NCBI GenBank assembly: GCA_016748015.1
Contig: JAAOMT010000372.1
Location: 551,400 to 615,399 of the forward strand
Length of the DNA: 64,000 nucleotides
From: Geosiphon pyriformis
Taxonomy: Eukaryota > Glomeromycota > Glomeromycetes > Archaeosporales > Geosiphonaceae
Direction of reading: 5' to 3'
This document shows, one piece after another, positions 62,901 to 64,000 of this stretch; the stretch's first letter is position 1, and each line of letters opens with the position of its first letter. Both the position numbers and the translations under genes were made by a program. The notes beneath the pieces were generated by a model, which was not told the origin of the DNA, made no database searches, and worked only from the letters and a program-made list of their open reading frames with translations.

Positions 62901-64000
62901 TTAAAAGACTATATGTTTCTTATAATTCAATTACAAACATCAAATGTTATGATACTGCTCTATTAAGAATATTTATAACAGTATATATAATTAAATAAAA
63001 TTGTTTTAATTAATTTAAATGGCTAAATATATATAAAAAGTGTATAAATTGTAAATAATTAAATCTTATTTATTAAGTATATAAAAATAATAAAAATTAT
63101 CTGTTTTTTATTTATTTTTAGTTATTTGAAAAAAATTTAAAAATTTTTAATTAATTAAATTTGTATTATTTAAATTATTTTATAAAATTATAAAATTATA
63201 TATTTAAGCAAAATTTTATATTTTGTTATTATTATTGTTGTTGTTATTATTGCTTTTATAAAAAACTAAAAAAATTATATTATTATAGATATCCTAAACA
63301 AATAACACATATTATTATTGATAAGGTATAAAAATAAAGTAAATAACATATTTTAAAGTTAATAAACGGAATTACAAAATAAAATCAATAAGAAATATAA
63401 TTTAAAACATAAAAAAAAGAGAAAATTAGTACTAGCAAATTAATTAAGCATTTAGCTAGTTATTTTTGGCGAATGTAAAATATCCAAATTATTTTTTATT
63501 TAGTTAAATATTTTTTAATCAAAGTAAATAACATTGTAAAAATACAATTATTTATTAAAAGTTAAGAAAAAAGCTTTTAAAATTAAGTTTAACTCTTAAA
63601 AAATAATATCTTACAATAAAATATAATTTTTTTAATAAATTAAATAAACAACAAGATGTTTTTGTTTTAATTATTATTTTTTTGGCCAAAATTTTTAACT
63701 TTAAAACTCTATAAAGTTAATGAATTTGAATTATTAATCTCTGTTTAAATTTGATGATGTTTTAATTATTAATTTGAAAATAGATTTTGTTTTATTTTCT
63801 AGTTTTTTTCAATTACTGTTATAATTAAATTTTAATTTAATAAAACTTATATTTCTTATTTTATTTAATGTTTTAGTATTTAAGTTATAACTTGATTATT
63901 ATTTAATTTTTGATCAAATTATTGACTGAATTATTTATTTTTTTATTAAATTTATAAAAATATCTTTCAAAACTATAAAAAACCTTAATCATAAATTTTA
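62901..64000. other. A+T-rich sequence, nothing identifiable
   Basis: No reading frame, repeat pair or motif could be supported to the end of the window. By composition it belongs to the transposon block. Confidence 0.5.

Overview
Eukaryotic, almost certainly fungal DNA: two islands of intron-rich protein genes separated by extremely A+T-rich, decayed LTR-retrotransposon sequence. Short introns (about 70-110 bp), an Ams1-type vacuolar alpha-mannosidase, an Eaf3/MRG15 protein and a fungal-style FHIP protein, together with an A+T-rich, Ty3/gypsy-loaded genome, fit an early-diverging fungus such as an arbuscular mycorrhizal one (Glomeromycotina). That placement is inference; no rRNA or other taxonomic marker is present. 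The genetic code is standard.

Layout. 306-4176 (+): nine-exon gene for a 1084-residue von Willebrand factor A protein. About 4.65-36.6 kb: nested transposon block. 36.8-38.2 kb (-): five-exon gene for a protein with a PB1-like C-terminus. 40.1-40.4 kb (-): unassigned coding-looking stretch. 40.42-45.86 kb (-): about 29-exon alpha-mannosidase. 47.70-49.23 kb (-): MRG15/Eaf3, divergent from 49.59-50.69 kb (+): membrane-anchored CUE-domain protein. 51.17-54.45 kb (+): FHIP (FHF complex subunit). 54.5-64 kb: more decayed transposon sequence.

The transposon block can be partly taken apart. A Ty3/gypsy element on the minus strand (called C here) has its 5' LTR at about 31.8-32.65 kb and reads leftward through gag, RT and RNase H. 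Element B (minus strand, about 17.66-27.46 kb) interrupts C in RNase H. Element A (plus strand, 7533-16909, with both LTRs and a 5-bp target duplication ATAAG) interrupts C in the integrase; removing A and one ATAAG copy rejoins C's integrase reading frame without a shift. B carries an internal inversion of about 2.66 kb (about 18,340-21,000): the 3' half of RNase H, the integrase, the polypurine tract and the first ~180 bp of its 3' LTR point the wrong way. A more degraded family (D) occupies 4.65-7.1 kb, parts of 32.7-36.6 kb and 55-61 kb. An LTR of the A type lies at 62.06-62.9 kb.

All of these coding remnants carry stops mainly where tryptophan or glutamine is expected, that is G:C to A:T changes. 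This looks like RIP or long-term deamination of methylated cytosine, while the flanking genes remain open. The single-copy genes are unrelated housekeeping functions (chromatin, ER-associated degradation, endosome transport, vacuolar glycan turnover) and do not form a pathway. I found no tRNA, rRNA or CRISPR-like array.
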